Below are positions 44,449-56,272 of a stretch of 64,000 nt of DNA, piece by piece. The stretch lies in NCBI GenBank assembly GCA_016124675.1, contig WGNG01000019.1, positions 1 through 64,000 of the forward strand, in the 5' to 3' direction. Positions within the stretch are counted from its first letter, which is position 1, and the number at the start of each line of letters is the position of its first letter. The stretch is from Alphaproteobacteria bacterium (GTDB lineage Bacteria > Pseudomonadota > Alphaproteobacteria > Caulobacterales > Maricaulaceae). Made by a program: the position numbers and the translations under genes. The notes under the pieces are model-generated. The model saw only the letters and a program-made list of their open reading frames with translations, had not been told where the DNA came from and made no database searches.

Positions 44449-45318
44449 CTACCCCTCCCCCGCCCTGTTCAGCCGCGCGATCAGGCTCGACGTGTCCCAG
44501 CGGGCGCCGCCCATGGACTGGATTTCGGCGTAGAACTGGTCGACCAGGGCGGTGACGGGCAGCTGCGCGCCATTGGCGCGGGCTTCGTCGAGCGCGATGC
44601 GCAAATCCTTGCGCATCCAGTCCACCGCGAAGCCGAACCCGAACTCGCCTTGCGTCATGGTGCGCCAGCGGTTTTCCATCTGCCAGCTCTGCGCCGCGCC
44701 CTTGGAGATGGCTTGGATGACGGTTTCCGGATCAAGCCCGGCGGCGCGGGCGAAGCTGAGCCCTTCGGCGAGGCCCTGGACGAGCCCGGCGATGCAGATC
44801 TGGTTGACCATCTTTGTGAGCTGGCCGGCGCCCGCCGGACCGGCGTGGGTGATGGCTTTGGCATAGGCCTGCATCACCGGCCGGGCGGCGGTGAAGGCGG
44901 CGTGCGAGCCGCCGCACATGATGGAGAGCTGGCCGTTCTGCGCGCCCGCCTGACCGCCCGACACCGGCGCGTCCAGCCACAGGACGCCGCGCTGCGCGCA
45001 CGCCGCGTCGAGATCGCGCGCCAGGGCGGCTGAAGCCGTGGTGTGATCGGCGAGCACGGCGCCCGACCCCATCGCGGGCAGGACCTGACCGGCGACCGCG
45101 CGCACGTCCGGATCGTCGCCCAGGCACATGAAGACGATGTCAGCGCCGCGCGCTGCGTCCGCGGGGCTGTCAGCGGCTGTCCCGGCATGATGCTCGAGCC
45201 AGGCTTGCGCCCTGGCGGGCGTGCGGTTCCAGACCGTCACATCATGGCCGGCGCGGACCAGATGGCCCGCCATGGGCGCGCCCATCACGCCCAGACCCAG
45301 AAACGCCGTGCGCGCCAT
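44449..45318 (-). CDS. 3-hydroxyisobutyrate dehydrogenase-like beta-hydroxyacid dehydrogenase
   Basis: NAD(P)-dependent oxidoreductase of 289 residues. The Rossmann motif is FLGLGVMGAPMAGHLVRAGH, followed by VWNRT. The catalytic-domain signatures are DAPVSGGQAGAQNGQLSIMCGG and the conserved Lys in GAGQLTKMVNQ. Substrates in this family include 3-hydroxyisobutyrate, tartronate semialdehyde and glyoxylate; none is specified by context. ATG 45318 has TAAGG upstream, four bases after the flavin reductase stop; a start 21 bases further up would overlap that gene. Confidence 0.88.
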   Translation of the reverse strand: MARTAFLGLGVMGAPMAGHLVRAGHDVTVWNRTPARAQAWLEHHAGTAADSPADAARGADIVFMCLGDDPDVRAVAGQVLPAMGSGAVLADHTTASAALARDLDAACAQRGVLWLDAPVSGGQAGAQNGQLSIMCGGSHAAFTAARPVMQAYAKAITHAGPAGAGQLTKMVNQICIAGLVQGLAEGLSFARAAGLDPETVIQAISKGAAQSWQMENRWRTMTQGEFGFGFAVDWMRKDLRIALDEARANGAQLPVTALVDQFYAEIQSMGGARWDTSSLIARLNRAGEG

Positions 45319-45322
45319 CGCC

Positions 45323-45793
45323 TTACCCCGCCTGACCATAGCTCGATTTGTGGAACACCAGCGCGGGCGCCTCGCGCGGCCGGTCGAAGGCCGTCACCTC
45401 GCCGACGATGATCACATGGTCGCCGCCGGGATGAATGGCCACGCGCGTGCACTCGAACCGGGCAATGGCGCCGTCGAGCAGAGGGGCGCCGTTTGCGCCG
45501 GAGGTCCAGCGTGCGCCAGCCGCTTCAAGCCTGTCGGTCATGGCGCAGGCCGACGACAATGCGCCCTGATCGGCGGCAAGCACGTTGATGGCGTAGTGCT
45601 CGGCGGCGGCGTAGGGCTCGAAGCGCTCGCTGGAGCGCCCGAGCGACCACAGCACGAGCCGGGGCGACAGGGAGACGCTTGCAAAGGAGTTGACGGTCAT
45701 GCCGCGCGCCTGCCCCTCACGCATGTGCGTGACGATCGCCACGCCGGTGGGATAGCAGGCCAGCGCGTCACGATAGGCTCGGTGTTCGGTCAC
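45323..45793 (-). CDS. Flavin reductase-like (DIM6/NTAB family) protein
   Basis: FMN-binding split-barrel protein of 156 residues. It has the family pattern YPTGVAIVTHMREGQARGMTVNSFASVSLSPRLVLWSL, then YAINVLAADQ and ARFECTRVAIHPGGDHVIIVGEVTAF. Such proteins supply reduced flavin to two-component monooxygenases, but no oxygenase gene is nearby. It is transcribed with the dehydrogenase downstream and diverges from motB. Confidence 0.87.
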   Translation of the reverse strand: MTEHRAYRDALACYPTGVAIVTHMREGQARGMTVNSFASVSLSPRLVLWSLGRSSERFEPYAAAEHYAINVLAADQGALSSACAMTDRLEAAGARWTSGANGAPLLDGAIARFECTRVAIHPGGDHVIIVGEVTAFDRPREAPALVFHKSSYGQAG

Positions 45794-45883
45794 GTCATGC
45801 TCCTTGGTGTTCCGGGGAAACCCGCCCTTAACCCTGACGGGTCAGGATGCGCTCCAAACATAATGCCTCCGGGGTGGGTTGGA

Positions 45884-46789
45884 ATGGCGACGAACAGGCC
45901 GATCATCATCAAGAAGATCAAAAAGGTCGCGGGCGGCCATCACGGCGGCGCGTGGAAGGTGGCGTATGCCGACTTCGTGACGGCGATGATGGCCTTCTTC
46001 CTGATGCTGTGGCTGATCAACAATACCGAGCCGGAACAGCGCCAGGGCATTGCAGACTATTTCGCGCCCGCCAGCGTCAGCCAGTCCATGTCGGGCTCGG
46101 GCGGGGTGCTGGGCGGCACGAATTTCGGCCAGGAAGGTTCGCGCTCCTCCGGCACGGCCTCCATCGTCGACCGGCTGGCCCCCAGCCCCGCCGAGGAGCA
46201 GCGCGACCAGCAGGAAACCTCCTCAAGCGCGTCCCAGGGCGAGGAGCCTGAAGTGAGCCTCGGCGCGCTGGCCAGCGCCATGTCCCGGCGCGAGACGGCT
46301 GAATTCGCCAGCGCCGAACAATCCCTGCGCCAGGCGCTGCAGGACATGCCGGAGCTGGCCGAGCTGTCCAACCACGTGCTGATCGAGATGACCGAGGAAG
46401 GCCTGCGCATCCAGCTGATCGACCAGGAAGGCCGGCCGATGTTCAATCCCGGCTCCACCGAGCCCAATGAGCGCGCGCAGATCCTGTTGCGCGCCGTGGG
46501 CGAGATCGCCCAGCGCCTGCCCAACCGGGTCACGATTTCAGGTCACACCGATTCCAGCCCGACGCCGCCGGGCGCGCCGACGAACTGGAAGCTGTCCTCG
46601 GACCGGGCGAATGCGGCGCTGCGGGTGCTGGCCGGAACGGGTCTGCCCGACCATCGCATCGCCGAGGTGCGCGGGCGCGCGGGCGCCGAGCCGCTCTATC
46701 CCGATGATCCGTATCTGGCCGGCAATCGCCGCCTGTCGATCACGCTGCTGCGCGAAGCGCCGGTGGTGCCGCCAGAGCATTTACGCTGA
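45884..46789 (+). CDS. motB: Flagellar motor stator protein MotB
   Basis: Stator subunit of 301 residues. The basic N-terminus (PIIIKKIKKVAGGHHGGAWKVA) leads into the single span YADFVTAMMAFFLMLWLI, in which the Asp is the proton-conducting residue. A linker rich in Ser/Glu/Gln follows, then the OmpA-like peptidoglycan-binding domain (ISGHTDSSP, LSSDRANAALRVL, GNRRLSITLL). motA is not adjacent; alphaproteobacteria often encode the two apart. It converges on the next gene with a six-base gap. Confidence 0.94.
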   Translation: MATNRPIIIKKIKKVAGGHHGGAWKVAYADFVTAMMAFFLMLWLINNTEPEQRQGIADYFAPASVSQSMSGSGGVLGGTNFGQEGSRSSGTASIVDRLAPSPAEEQRDQQETSSSASQGEEPEVSLGALASAMSRRETAEFASAEQSLRQALQDMPELAELSNHVLIEMTEEGLRIQLIDQEGRPMFNPGSTEPNERAQILLRAVGEIAQRLPNRVTISGHTDSSPTPPGAPTNWKLSSDRANAALRVLAGTGLPDHRIAEVRGRAGAEPLYPDDPYLAGNRRLSITLLREAPVVPPEHLR

Positions 46790-46795
46790 TCACGA

Positions 46796-47752
46796 TCAGG
46801 CGCCCTGCCCCGATGCGGCGGTGCGCCTGACGATAGCGCCGACGGAGACGATCTCCACGCCATGGGCGGCGGAGCGGTCGGCCAGCGTGTCGAGCACGGC
46901 GAGCGTTTCCGGATAGGGATGGCCGATGGCGATGGCATGGCCGCGCGACGCCGCCAGCGCCAGAGCCTCTTCAAGGCGCGCCGCGATGGCGGCCTGGTCG
47001 CGATCATTATCCAGAAACACGTCGCGGCGCAGGGCCGCAAAGCCGGCGTCACGGGCCGCCTCCGCTGCGACCGAGCGGGGGCCGGTGAGCGAATCCACGA
47101 AGACCAGCGCCTCTGATCCGGCGAGCGCGGCGAAGACGCGGGCCATGGCGTCCGCGTCAGAGGTGAAGCCGCTGCCCATGTGATTGTTGAACCCGGCCGC
47201 GCCCGGCATGCGCCCAAAGGCCCAGCGCACGCGCGCCGCAATGGCGCGTGCGTCATGGGCGCGGCTGAGCGCCCAGGGTCCGGGATCGTCCAGCCCGCCC
47301 GGCTCCATGGGCAGGTGCACGAAGACCTCGCGGCGCGCGTCCTGCGCCTCGCGCGCCAGTTGCGGCGCCAGGGCGGCGTAGGGCAGTATGGCGAGCGTCA
47401 CGGGCGGGTCGAGCCCGATCAGCCGGCGCGCCACCGCCACGTCCGGCCCGACATCATCGATGATGATGGCGAGCATGGGTCGGTGGGGCGGCGTGGCGGC
47501 GATAGCGGGCGCAGCAGGCGCAGCCGTACCGGCTGCGATGACGGATGCCGGCGCGGGCGGGACGGCCTCGCCGGTGAAGGCGGGGTTATCGGTCAGGAAC
47601 CGGTTGGCTGGCGGCTCAGCCGGTGCGACGGACGCGTCCGGGGAAACGGGCGCAGGCCCGGCGCCCAGGCTGAACGCCAGCGCGGCGGCCGCCATCAGGG
47701 CTGCGCCAATGGCGGCGCCCAGATGCGGCGCAAAGGCGGAACATCGGATCAT
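46796..47752 (-). CDS. Divergent polysaccharide deacetylase (YibQ/DUF610 family)
   Basis: An exported or membrane-anchored 318-residue protein. The N-terminal hydrophobic segment ([20 protein letters not shown]) is followed by an Ala/Pro-rich linker, then the catalytic-fold domain. [43 protein letters not shown] and [12 protein letters not shown] match the divergent polysaccharide deacetylase family. Its role in envelope maintenance is inferred from the family. It is not next to the usual ctpA or envC partners here. Confidence 0.86.
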   Translation of the reverse strand: MIRCSAFAPHLGAAIGAALMAAAALAFSLGAGPAPVSPDASVAPAEPPANRFLTDNPAFTGEAVPPAPASVIAAGTAAPAAPAIAATPPHRPMLAIIIDDVGPDVAVARRLIGLDPPVTLAILPYAALAPQLAREAQDARREVFVHLPMEPGGLDDPGPWALSRAHDARAIAARVRWAFGRMPGAAGFNNHMGSGFTSDADAMARVFAALAGSEALVFVDSLTGPRSVAAEAARDAGFAALRRDVFLDNDRDQAAIAARLEEALALAASRGHAIAIGHPYPETLAVLDTLADRSAAHGVEIVSVGAIVRRTAASGQGA

Positions 47753-47838
47753 GGCAGAGGTCTACAGCGAGTCGCGGTTGGCGCACGGCGCGCGCTTGCC
47801 TAGATTGCCGCTCCTGCCGGGAAGGATCGCGCGCCGCC

Positions 47839-48426
47839 ATGCTGCTCATCATCGACAACTACGACAGCTTCACCTTCAACCTCGTGCACTATTTCGAGGA
47901 GCTGGGCGCGCGCACCCATGTGATCCGCAATGATGTGATGAGCGCGCAGGAGGCCCTCGCGCTGGGGCCGCGCGCGGTGGTGCTGAGCCCCGGCCCGTGC
48001 GATCCGGACAAGGCGGGCATCTGTCTGGAGCTGATCGGCGCCGCGCCCGCGGACCTGCCGATCCTGGGCGTGTGTCTGGGCCATCAGGCCATCGGCCAGG
48101 TGTTTGGCGGCGCGGTAGTTTCTGCACGCTCCATCATGCACGGCAAGACCAGCGCGATCAGCCATGACGCGACGGGCGTATTCGCCGGCCTGCCCTCGCC
48201 CTTCACCGCGACGCGCTATCATTCGCTGGCGGTCGCCTTGCCCGGGAACAGCCCGCTGCGCGTGACCGCGCGCACGGCTGACGGCGAGATCATGGGCCTC
48301 GCCCATGAGAGCCGGCCCGTGCACGGAGTGCAGTTTCATCCTGAAAGCATCGCGTCCGAGCATGGCCATGACCTCCTCGCCAATTTCCTGGCGCTGGCGG
48401 GGTATCGGGCGGAGGCGGCGCAGTGA
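47839..48426 (+). CDS. trpG: Anthranilate synthase glutamine amidotransferase subunit
   Basis: Class I glutamine amidotransferase, 195 residues, giving ammonia to TrpE in tryptophan synthesis. The sequence has [31 protein letters not shown], the nucleophile in [16 protein letters not shown] and the His-Glu pair in VQFHPESI. trpE is not present in the window, so TrpG acts with a distant partner. No leader peptide or attenuator is evident before it. It overlaps trpD by four bases. Confidence 0.95.
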   Translation: MLLIIDNYDSFTFNLVHYFEELGARTHVIRNDVMSAQEALALGPRAVVLSPGPCDPDKAGICLELIGAAPADLPILGVCLGHQAIGQVFGGAVVSARSIMHGKTSAISHDATGVFAGLPSPFTATRYHSLAVALPGNSPLRVTARTADGEIMGLAHESRPVHGVQFHPESIASEHGHDLLANFLALAGYRAEAAQ

Positions 48427-49448
48427 GCGGCATGCGCGCCGCCATCGTGGCGCTGGCCGCCGGGCGGCAGCCGGATGCCGGCGCCCTGCGCGCCGCGTTC
48501 GATGCGCTGATGGAGGGCGAGGCCGATCCGGTGCAGACGGGCGGCTTCCTGCTGGCGCTGGCGGCGCTGGGCGAAAGCCCGCAGACGCTGTGCGTGGGGG
48601 CGCAGGCGATGCGCGCGCGCATGACGCCGGTCAGCGCGCCCGACGGCGCCATCGACACGTGTGGCACGGGCGGGGATGCGCGCGGCACCTGGAACATCTC
48701 CACCGCAGCGGCGATCGTGGCGGCGGGCGCGGGCGCAGTCGTCGCAAAGCATGGCAACAAGGCGGCGTCCTCGAAATCGGGGTCGGCCGAAGTGCTCGAA
48801 GCGCTGGGCGTCAATCTCGCCGCCGGACCGGACCGGATCGAACGCGCGCTGAGAGCGGCGCGGGTGGGATTTCTGTTCGCGCCCGCCCATCACGGCGCCG
48901 TGCGTCACGTGGGTCCGGCGCGCAAGATCCTGGGCGTACGCACGGTGTTCAACCTGCTGGGGCCGTTATCGAACCCGGCCGGGGCGCGCCGCCAGCTGCT
49001 GGGCGTGTTCGACCGCGCCTGGCTCCTGCCCATGGCGCAGGCGCTGCGCGAGCTGGGGGCAGAAGAGGCGCTGGTGGTCCATGGGGCGGACGGGCTGGAT
49101 GAAATCACCACCACGGGCGTGACCCATGTTGCGCAGCTGCATGCGGACGGGACGATCACCCAGGGCGTGATCGCGCCGGAAGACGCCGGCCTGAAGCGCG
49201 CCAGCCTTGATGATCTCAAAGGCGGCGACCCGGCGCAGAATGCTGCGGCGATCCGGGCTCTGCTCGATGGCGCGCCGGGCGCCTATCGCGACATCGTGGT
49301 GCTGAATGCCGCCGCGGCGCTGCGCCTGGCGGGGCTCGCGGGGGACCTGAAGGACGGCGCTGCCCTCGCGGCAGCCGCCATTGATGACGGGCGGGCCAAG
49401 GCGGCGCTGGAGCAGCTGGCCGCCATCAGCCAGGGCAAGACATCATGA
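48423..49448 (+). CDS. trpD: Anthranilate phosphoribosyltransferase
   Basis: Second step of tryptophan synthesis: transfers the phosphoribosyl group to anthranilate. The 341-residue protein has the PRPP-binding glycine loop [38 protein letters not shown], and the LGPLSNPAG motif. The start is a GTG overlapping the trpG stop (GTGA); an ATG three codons later is possible. It overlaps trpC by four bases. Confidence 0.95.
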   Translation: MSGMRAAIVALAAGRQPDAGALRAAFDALMEGEADPVQTGGFLLALAALGESPQTLCVGAQAMRARMTPVSAPDGAIDTCGTGGDARGTWNISTAAAIVAAGAGAVVAKHGNKAASSKSGSAEVLEALGVNLAAGPDRIERALRAARVGFLFAPAHHGAVRHVGPARKILGVRTVFNLLGPLSNPAGARRQLLGVFDRAWLLPMAQALRELGAEEALVVHGADGLDEITTTGVTHVAQLHADGTITQGVIAPEDAGLKRASLDDLKGGDPAQNAAAIRALLDGAPGAYRDIVVLNAAAALRLAGLAGDLKDGAALAAAAIDDGRAKAALEQLAAISQGKTS

Positions 49449-50236
49449 GCGACGCGCTCAAACGCATCGAGGCCTACAAGCGCGACGAGATCGCCGCGCG
49501 CAGGGCGGCCATGTCCCTGCGCGCGCTGGAGGCCAGGGCGGAAGCGGCCCCGGCGCCGCGCGGGTTTCTCAAGGCGCTGGAGGCGCGCCACGCCACGCAC
49601 GGCCTCGCCCTGATCGCAGAGGTGAAGAAGGCGAGCCCGTCCAAGGGGCTGATCCGCGCCGACTTCGACCCGCCGGCCCTGGCGCGCGCCTATGAGGCGG
49701 GGGGCGCGGCGTGCCTGTCCATCCTCACCGATGCGCCCAGCTTTCAGGGGCATGAAGACTATCTCGTCGCCGCGCACGCCGCCGTGGGCCTGCCCGTCCT
49801 GCGCAAGGATTTTCTCTACGACCCCTGGCAGGTGATCGAATCACGCGCGCTGGGCGCCGACTGCATCCTGGTGATTCTCGCCGCGGTGGACGATGAGCTG
49901 GCGCGCGCGCTGATCGAGGCGGCCTTCGCGATGGGCATGGACGCGCTGGTGGAGGTGCACGATGCGCACGAGATGACGCGCGCCCTCGCCCTGCCCTCGC
50001 CGCTCATCGGGGTAAATAATCGCGACCTGCGCCGGTTCGAAACATCGCTGGAAACCTTTGAAATCCTTGCGCCGATGGCGGGTCCAGAGATTTGCCTTGT
50101 GGCCGAAAGCGGGATTTTTACCCGCGCCGACGCGCTGCGCATGCAGGCGGCGGGCGCGCGCGCCCTGCTGGTGGGCGAAAGCCTGATGCGTCGCGACGAT
50201 GTGGAGGCGGCGACGCGCGCGCTCCTTGGAACTTGA
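49445..50236 (+). CDS. trpC: Indole-3-glycerol phosphate synthase
   Basis: Closes the indole ring in tryptophan synthesis. The 263-residue TIM-barrel shows [59 protein letters not shown] and LVAESGIF. This is the single-domain enzyme without fused TrpF. It is the last gene of trpGDC; lexA follows after 83 bases with its own promoter. Confidence 0.95.
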   Translation: MSDALKRIEAYKRDEIAARRAAMSLRALEARAEAAPAPRGFLKALEARHATHGLALIAEVKKASPSKGLIRADFDPPALARAYEAGGAACLSILTDAPSFQGHEDYLVAAHAAVGLPVLRKDFLYDPWQVIESRALGADCILVILAAVDDELARALIEAAFAMGMDALVEVHDAHEMTRALALPSPLIGVNNRDLRRFETSLETFEILAPMAGPEICLVAESGIFTRADALRMQAAGARALLVGESLMRRDDVEAATRALLGT

Positions 50237-50246
50237 CGCCGTTAGC

Positions 50247-50275
50247 TTGACGTTAATCCGGAACAGGCATAGAAC
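50247..50275 (+). promoter_or_regulatory. Predicted lexA promoter
   Basis: TTGACG (50247-50252), a 17-base spacer, then TAGAAC (50270-50275) fits a sigma-70-type promoter 45 bases before the lexA start. The LexA box overlaps the -10 element. Confidence 0.55.
50261..50275 (+). promoter_or_regulatory. LexA operator (SOS box)
   Basis: GAAC, seven bases, GAAC, which is GTTC-N7-GTTC on the other strand: an exact match to the alphaproteobacterial LexA box. It covers the predicted -10 of lexA, so LexA should repress its own gene. Confidence 0.85.
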
Positions 50276-50319
50276 ATCCTCAGGTCTTCCGGTTTTGTTC
50301 TGGGCCAGCGAGGAGCGCC

Positions 50320-50991
50320 ATGCTCACCAAGAAACAGCACGAGCTCCTGCTCTTCATTCACAGGCGTCTGAGCGAGGACGGCGTGTCGCCGTCATTTGAC
50401 GAGATGAAGGATGCGCTGCAGCTCGCCTCCAAATCGGGCGTTCACCGCTTGGTGAGCGCGCTGGAGGAGCGCGGCTTCATCCGGCGCCTCGCCCACCGGG
50501 CGCGCGCGCTCGAAGTGCTCAAAATGCCCGACAGCGCGGCGCCGAAAGCCGGCGGCAATGTCGTGGAGGCCGATTTCCGCCGCAGCCGGACCAGCGAGCA
50601 CGAGGCGGGCATCGAGGTGCCCGTGCTGGGCCGTATCGCCGCCGGCGTGCCCATCGAAGCGATCCAGCATGAGGTGGACCGGCTGTCCGTGCCCGCCGCG
50701 ATGGTGTCGGGCGGCGAGCATTTCGCCCTCGAAGTGCGAGGCGACTCGATGATCGACGCCGGCATTCTGGAAGGCGATCTGGTGATCATCCGGCGCGCCG
50801 ACACCGCCAATACCGGCGATATCGTGGTGGCGCTGGTCCATGATCAGGAAGCCACCTTGAAAAAGCTGCGCAAGAAGGGCGGCTCGATCGCGCTGGAGGC
50901 CGCCAACCCGGCCTATGAGACACGCATTTTCGGCCCCGGCGAGGTGAAGGTCCAGGGCCGTCTGGTGGGCCTGATCCGCCGCTACCACTAG
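50320..50991 (+). CDS. lexA: SOS response repressor and autopeptidase LexA
   Basis: Repressor of the SOS regulon that self-cleaves on RecA filaments. The 223-residue protein has the winged helix-turn-helix ([22 protein letters not shown], about 24-45), an extended linker, the cleavage site A108-G109 in GRIAAGVP, catalytic Ser143 in RGDSMIDAG and Lys181 in EATLKKL. Length is that of alphaproteobacterial LexA (longer linker than E. coli). Spacing after the operator gives a 45-base leader. Confidence 0.96.
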   Translation: MLTKKQHELLLFIHRRLSEDGVSPSFDEMKDALQLASKSGVHRLVSALEERGFIRRLAHRARALEVLKMPDSAAPKAGGNVVEADFRRSRTSEHEAGIEVPVLGRIAAGVPIEAIQHEVDRLSVPAAMVSGGEHFALEVRGDSMIDAGILEGDLVIIRRADTANTGDIVVALVHDQEATLKKLRKKGGSIALEAANPAYETRIFGPGEVKVQGRLVGLIRRYH

Positions 50992-51527
50992 GACCCTCTG
51001 CGGGATTGATCCAGCGGACGTCTGCGCCGGGCGCCGTGCCGTTACGGGGACCAGCGCGGACGCGCCCTTGTTGAGCAGGTGACGCCGCGCGCCGCGCCGA
51101 TTGGGGCGCCGGTTGAGGCGCCGGCGATGGAACGACGCCGCGGCTGACGCGTTCCTCCGGCGCCTGAATGGCCGCCGGTGCGTTCTCGCGCCTTGCTCCG
51201 GTGCAGGCGTTTCGCCCCGATGACAGGACGCCGGGGCTGACGCGTCCCTCCGCCGCCAGAGCGGCGGCCGGTGCGTTCTCGCGCCTTGCTCCGGTGCAGG
51301 CGTTTCGCCCCGATGACATGACGCCGGGGCTGACGCGTTCCTCCGGCGCCAGAGCGGCGCCCGGTGCGTGCCTGGGCGGTTGGGACGAGGTGGCCCTGGA
51401 TTGCTGAACGCCCCCGCTTCCGGCGCCCTGCCCGGTCCTGGATGGCCGCCCGCACGGACCCGCTCCGGTCCGCAGCGCCCTGACCGGTCCCGGTCGCCCT
51501 GCACAACCGGCTCACCGCCCTGCCCTG
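50992..51527. other. Gene-free stretch downstream of lexA with tandem repeats
   Basis: No convincing gene is visible. Several long GC-rich frames cross it on the minus strand but consist of arginine/glycine-rich repeats antisense to lexA or to the repeat. The 93-bp tandem repeat fills the middle. Confidence 0.55.
51135..51371 (+). repeat. 93-bp tandem direct repeat, about 2.5 units
   Basis: Units begin at ACGCCG at 51135, 51228 and 51321, exactly 93 bases apart. The third copy diverges after about 50 bases. The best-kept part of each unit runs through GGTGCGTTCTCGCGCCTTG to CGTTTCGCCCCGATGACA. 93 is a multiple of three, so a 31-residue repeat would be kept in frame, but the first unit has an in-frame TGA (51165-51167) in the most protein-like plus frame (AGAFSRLAPVQAFRPDD). 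Decayed repeat protein or non-coding tandem duplication are both possible. Confidence 0.8.
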
Positions 51528-53042
<1,515 letters not shown>

Positions 53043-53166
53043 TGTACTGCGCACGCGAGATTACAGGGGTTCCCTTGTAAGGTTTTGGCGCTAGAACAAC
53101 GCCGGGCGATCCAGGCGCCGGGGACAATCAGGCGCGGGCAGGTCAAAGCGGTCCGGGGGACAATCC

Positions 53167-54234
53167 ATGGCAAAAACAGCACTCATCACCGGCGTCACCG
53201 GCCAGGACGGCGCCTATCTCGCCCGGCTTTTGCTGGACAAGGGCTATCAGGTGCACGGCATGAAGCGGCGCGCCTCGTCCTTCAACAGCACGCGCATCGA
53301 CGATATCTATCAGGACCCGCACGAGGCGGACACGAACTTCTTCCTGCACTACGGGGACATGACCGATTCCACCAACCTCATCCGGCTGGTGCAGGAAACC
53401 CGGCCTGACGAGATCTATAACCTCGCGGCCCAGTCCCACGTCCAGGTGAGCTTCGAGACGCCCGAATACACCGCCAATGCCGACGCAATCGGCGCGCTGC
53501 GCCTGCTGGAAGCGGTGCGCATCCTGAAGCTCTCAGACACGTGCCGCTTCTATCAGGCGTCCACCTCGGAGCTGTACGGCCTGGTCCAGGCGGTGCCCCA
53601 GAGCGAGACGACGCCCTTCTATCCGCGCAGCCCCTATGCGGCGGCCAAGCTTTACGCCTACTGGATCACGGTCAATTACCGCGAAGCCTATGGCATGCAT
53701 GCGTCGAACGGCATCCTGTTCAATCATGAAAGCCCGATGCGCGGCGAGACCTTCGTGACGCGCAAGATCACCCGCGCCGTGGCCGCCATTCATCTGGGCT
53801 TCCAGAAAAACCTCTATCTCGGCAATCTCGACGCCAAGCGCGACTGGGGCCATGCGCGCGATTATGTCGAGGGCATGTGGCGCGTGGTTCAGCACGAGGT
53901 CGGCGATGACTGGGTGCTGGCGACCGGCGAGACGCACACCGTGCGCGAGTTCGTCGAGCGCGCCTTTGCCGAGGTCGGGCGCACCATCGAATGGTCGGGC
54001 GAAGGCGTGGACGAAAAGGGGCGCGACGCCGCCACGGGCGACGTGCTGGTGCAGATTGATCCGCGCTATTTCCGTCCCACCGAGGTTGATCTGCTGATCG
54101 GCGATCCCACCAAGGCCAAGGAGAAGCTCGGCTGGAGCCACACCACGAGCTTCCCCGATCTTGTCAAGGAAATGATGGCCGCAGACCTCAAGACGGTCGC
54201 CGCCGAAGCCGGGCGCAATAATCGCGATGGCTGA
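53167..54234 (+). CDS. gmd: GDP-mannose 4,6-dehydratase
   Basis: Converts GDP-mannose to GDP-4-keto-6-deoxymannose. The 355-residue extended SDR protein has [64 protein letters not shown], the STSELYG and [12 protein letters not shown] active-site segments, and the [22 protein letters not shown] motif specific to GMD. It overlaps fcl by eight bases. Confidence 0.96.
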   Translation: MAKTALITGVTGQDGAYLARLLLDKGYQVHGMKRRASSFNSTRIDDIYQDPHEADTNFFLHYGDMTDSTNLIRLVQETRPDEIYNLAAQSHVQVSFETPEYTANADAIGALRLLEAVRILKLSDTCRFYQASTSELYGLVQAVPQSETTPFYPRSPYAAAKLYAYWITVNYREAYGMHASNGILFNHESPMRGETFVTRKITRAVAAIHLGFQKNLYLGNLDAKRDWGHARDYVEGMWRVVQHEVGDDWVLATGETHTVREFVERAFAEVGRTIEWSGEGVDEKGRDAATGDVLVQIDPRYFRPTEVDLLIGDPTKAKEKLGWSHTTSFPDLVKEMMAADLKTVAAEAGRNNRDG

Positions 54235-55174
54235 GCGCATCTACTCCCTCAAGGGCAAGCGGGTTTATGTCGCGGGCCATCGCGGGATGGTCGGCTCGGC
54301 GCTGGTGCGCCGGCTGGCGCGCGAGGATTGCGAGATCGTCACCGCCACGCGCCAGGACGCCGATCTGGTGCGCCAGAGCGAGGCCGAAGCGCTGATGGCG
54401 CGCCTGAAGCCCGACGCGGTGTTCATTCCGGCGGCCAAGGTGGGCGGCATTCTGGCCAACGACACCTACCCGGCCGACTTCCTGTATGAAAACCTTATGA
54501 TCGCGGCCAACCTCATCCACGCCGCCCACCAGGTGGATGTAGAGAAGCTGCTCTTCCTGGGCTCGTCGTGCATCTATCCCAAGCTGGCGGCCCAGCCGAT
54601 CACCGAGGACGCCCTGCTGACCGGCCCGCTGGAGCCGACAAACGAGTGGTACGCCATCGCCAAGATCGCCGGCATCAAGCTGTGCCAGGCCTATCGCAAG
54701 CAGCATGGCCGCGACTTCATTTCGGCCATGCCGACCAATCTCTATGGGCCGGGCGACAATTATAACCTTCAGACCTCGCATGTGATCCCGGCGCTGATCC
54801 GCAAGGCGCACGAGGCCAAGGCGGCGCGCGCGGCGTCGATGACGATCTGGGGCACCGGCTCGCCCATGCGCGAGTTCCTGCATGCAGACGATTGCGCTGA
54901 TGCGCTGGTGCACCTCATGCACGTCCATTCCGAACCCGAGCATGTGAATGTCGGCTCGGGCGAGGACCTGACCATCGAGGCGCTTGCGCGCTTGGTGATG
55001 GAGGTGGTCGGCTTTGAGGGCGCGCTGGAAAAGGACCTGACGAAGCCGGACGGCACGCCGCGCAAGCTGATGAGCGCTGACCGGCTGCGCGCGCTGGGCT
55101 GGTCGCCGAAGATCGGGCTTCGCGAAGGGCTGCAAGACGCTTACAGCTGGTTCCTTCAGCATCAGGCGGCCTGA
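54227..55174 (+). CDS. fcl: GDP-L-fucose synthase
   Basis: Epimerase/reductase making GDP-L-fucose from the Gmd product. The 315-residue SDR protein has [63 protein letters not shown] and [15 protein letters not shown]-fucose (or a related 6-deoxyhexose) is therefore likely to be part of a surface polymer. Confidence 0.95.
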   Translation: MAERIYSLKGKRVYVAGHRGMVGSALVRRLAREDCEIVTATRQDADLVRQSEAEALMARLKPDAVFIPAAKVGGILANDTYPADFLYENLMIAANLIHAAHQVDVEKLLFLGSSCIYPKLAAQPITEDALLTGPLEPTNEWYAIAKIAGIKLCQAYRKQHGRDFISAMPTNLYGPGDNYNLQTSHVIPALIRKAHEAKAARAASMTIWGTGSPMREFLHADDCADALVHLMHVHSEPEHVNVGSGEDLTIEALARLVMEVVGFEGALEKDLTKPDGTPRKLMSADRLRALGWSPKIGLREGLQDAYSWFLQHQAA

Positions 55175-55213
55175 GGACACAGCCCGGGCACGCGATCAGG
55201 CGGGGAGCGAGCG

Positions 55214-56206
55214 TTGCGGCTACTGGTCACCGGCGCAGCCGGCTTTATCGGCGCCTATGTCTGCCATGCCCTGCTCGACCATGGCTGCGAGGTCGTGGGC
55301 CTCGACAATCTCAACAGCTATTATGATCCCGCACTCAAGCGCGCCCGGCTCGGCTTTCTCGAGGCGCGCAGCGGCTTCCGCTTCGTGGAGCGTGATCTGG
55401 CGGACCCGCAGGCGCTCGACGGGCTGGGCGGGTTTGACGTGATCGTGCATCTGGCCGCCCAGGCCGGCGTGCGCTACTCGCTCGAGGCGCCGTTCGCCTA
55501 TCTTGATTCCAATCTCAAGGGTCATCTGACGGTGCTCGAGCATGTGCGCCACGCGGCGTCCCGGCCCTTCCTGGTCTACGCCTCGTCCAGCTCGGTCTAT
55601 GGCGACACCACCCCGGCGCCCTTCCGCGAGGATGCCCGCTGCGATGCGCCGGTCTCGCTCTATGCCGCCACCAAGCGCGGCTGCGAAATGCTCAGCGAAA
55701 GCTATGGCGCGCTCTATGGCCTGGCGCAGGTGGGCCTGCGCTTCTTCACCGTCTACGGCCCCTGGGGCCGGCCGGACATGGCGTATTTCGCCTTCGCCGA
55801 GGCGATGGCGGCAGGCCGCGCGATCACCGTGTTCAACAATGGCGATCTGATGCGCGATTTCACCTGGATTGATGATATCGTCGAGGGCGTGACACGCATC
55901 GCGCTGGGGGGAAAAGGCGGCGGACAGGCGGCCGGGCGCCTGCACCGGATCTATAATATCGGCAATAACCGGCCTGAGCGCCTGATGGACTTCATCACCG
56001 CGCTGGAGCAGGCGACCGGGCTGACGGCGCGCCTCGAGATGGCCGGGATGCAGCCGGGCGATGTGCACAGGACGAGCGCCAATATCGACGCGATCAGCCG
56101 CGATTACGGCTTTGCGCCCACCACCTCCATCGCCGAGGGCCTGCCGCGCTTCGCCGCCTGGCTCAAGGACTGGCGGGCGGGCGCGGCGTCAAACTGGCGT
56201 TACTGA
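55214..56206 (+). CDS. NAD-dependent epimerase, UDP-glucuronate 4-epimerase-like
   Basis: Extended SDR epimerase of 330 residues. It has LVTGAAGFIGAYVCHALLDHGCEVVGLDNLNSYYDP, HLAAQAGVRYSLE, YASSSSVYG, the YAATKRGCE YxxxK motif, and FFTVYGPWGRPDMAYFAF, the pattern seen in UDP-glucuronate 4-epimerases that make UDP-galacturonate. A TTG start follows GGGGAG at good spacing. It sits 39 bases after fcl, so it probably belongs to the same polymer locus. Confidence 0.87.
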   Translation: MRLLVTGAAGFIGAYVCHALLDHGCEVVGLDNLNSYYDPALKRARLGFLEARSGFRFVERDLADPQALDGLGGFDVIVHLAAQAGVRYSLEAPFAYLDSNLKGHLTVLEHVRHAASRPFLVYASSSSVYGDTTPAPFREDARCDAPVSLYAATKRGCEMLSESYGALYGLAQVGLRFFTVYGPWGRPDMAYFAFAEAMAAGRAITVFNNGDLMRDFTWIDDIVEGVTRIALGGKGGGQAAGRLHRIYNIGNNRPERLMDFITALEQATGLTARLEMAGMQPGDVHRTSANIDAISRDYGFAPTTSIAEGLPRFAAWLKDWRAGAASNWRY

Positions 56207-56272
56207 ACGCGCCGCGCCCTCGCCTCGCGCCCGCCAATCTGGCATTGAGGGGGCGAAGAGAAGGATTCTGCC

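Noticed and set aside
47753-47838. trp attenuator or leader peptide before trpG
   Set aside because: The 86-base leader has no Trp-codon-rich frame and no paired terminator/antiterminator structure.
51135-51371. CRISPR array
   Set aside because: Units are 93 bp long, directly adjacent without spacers, and no cas genes are present.
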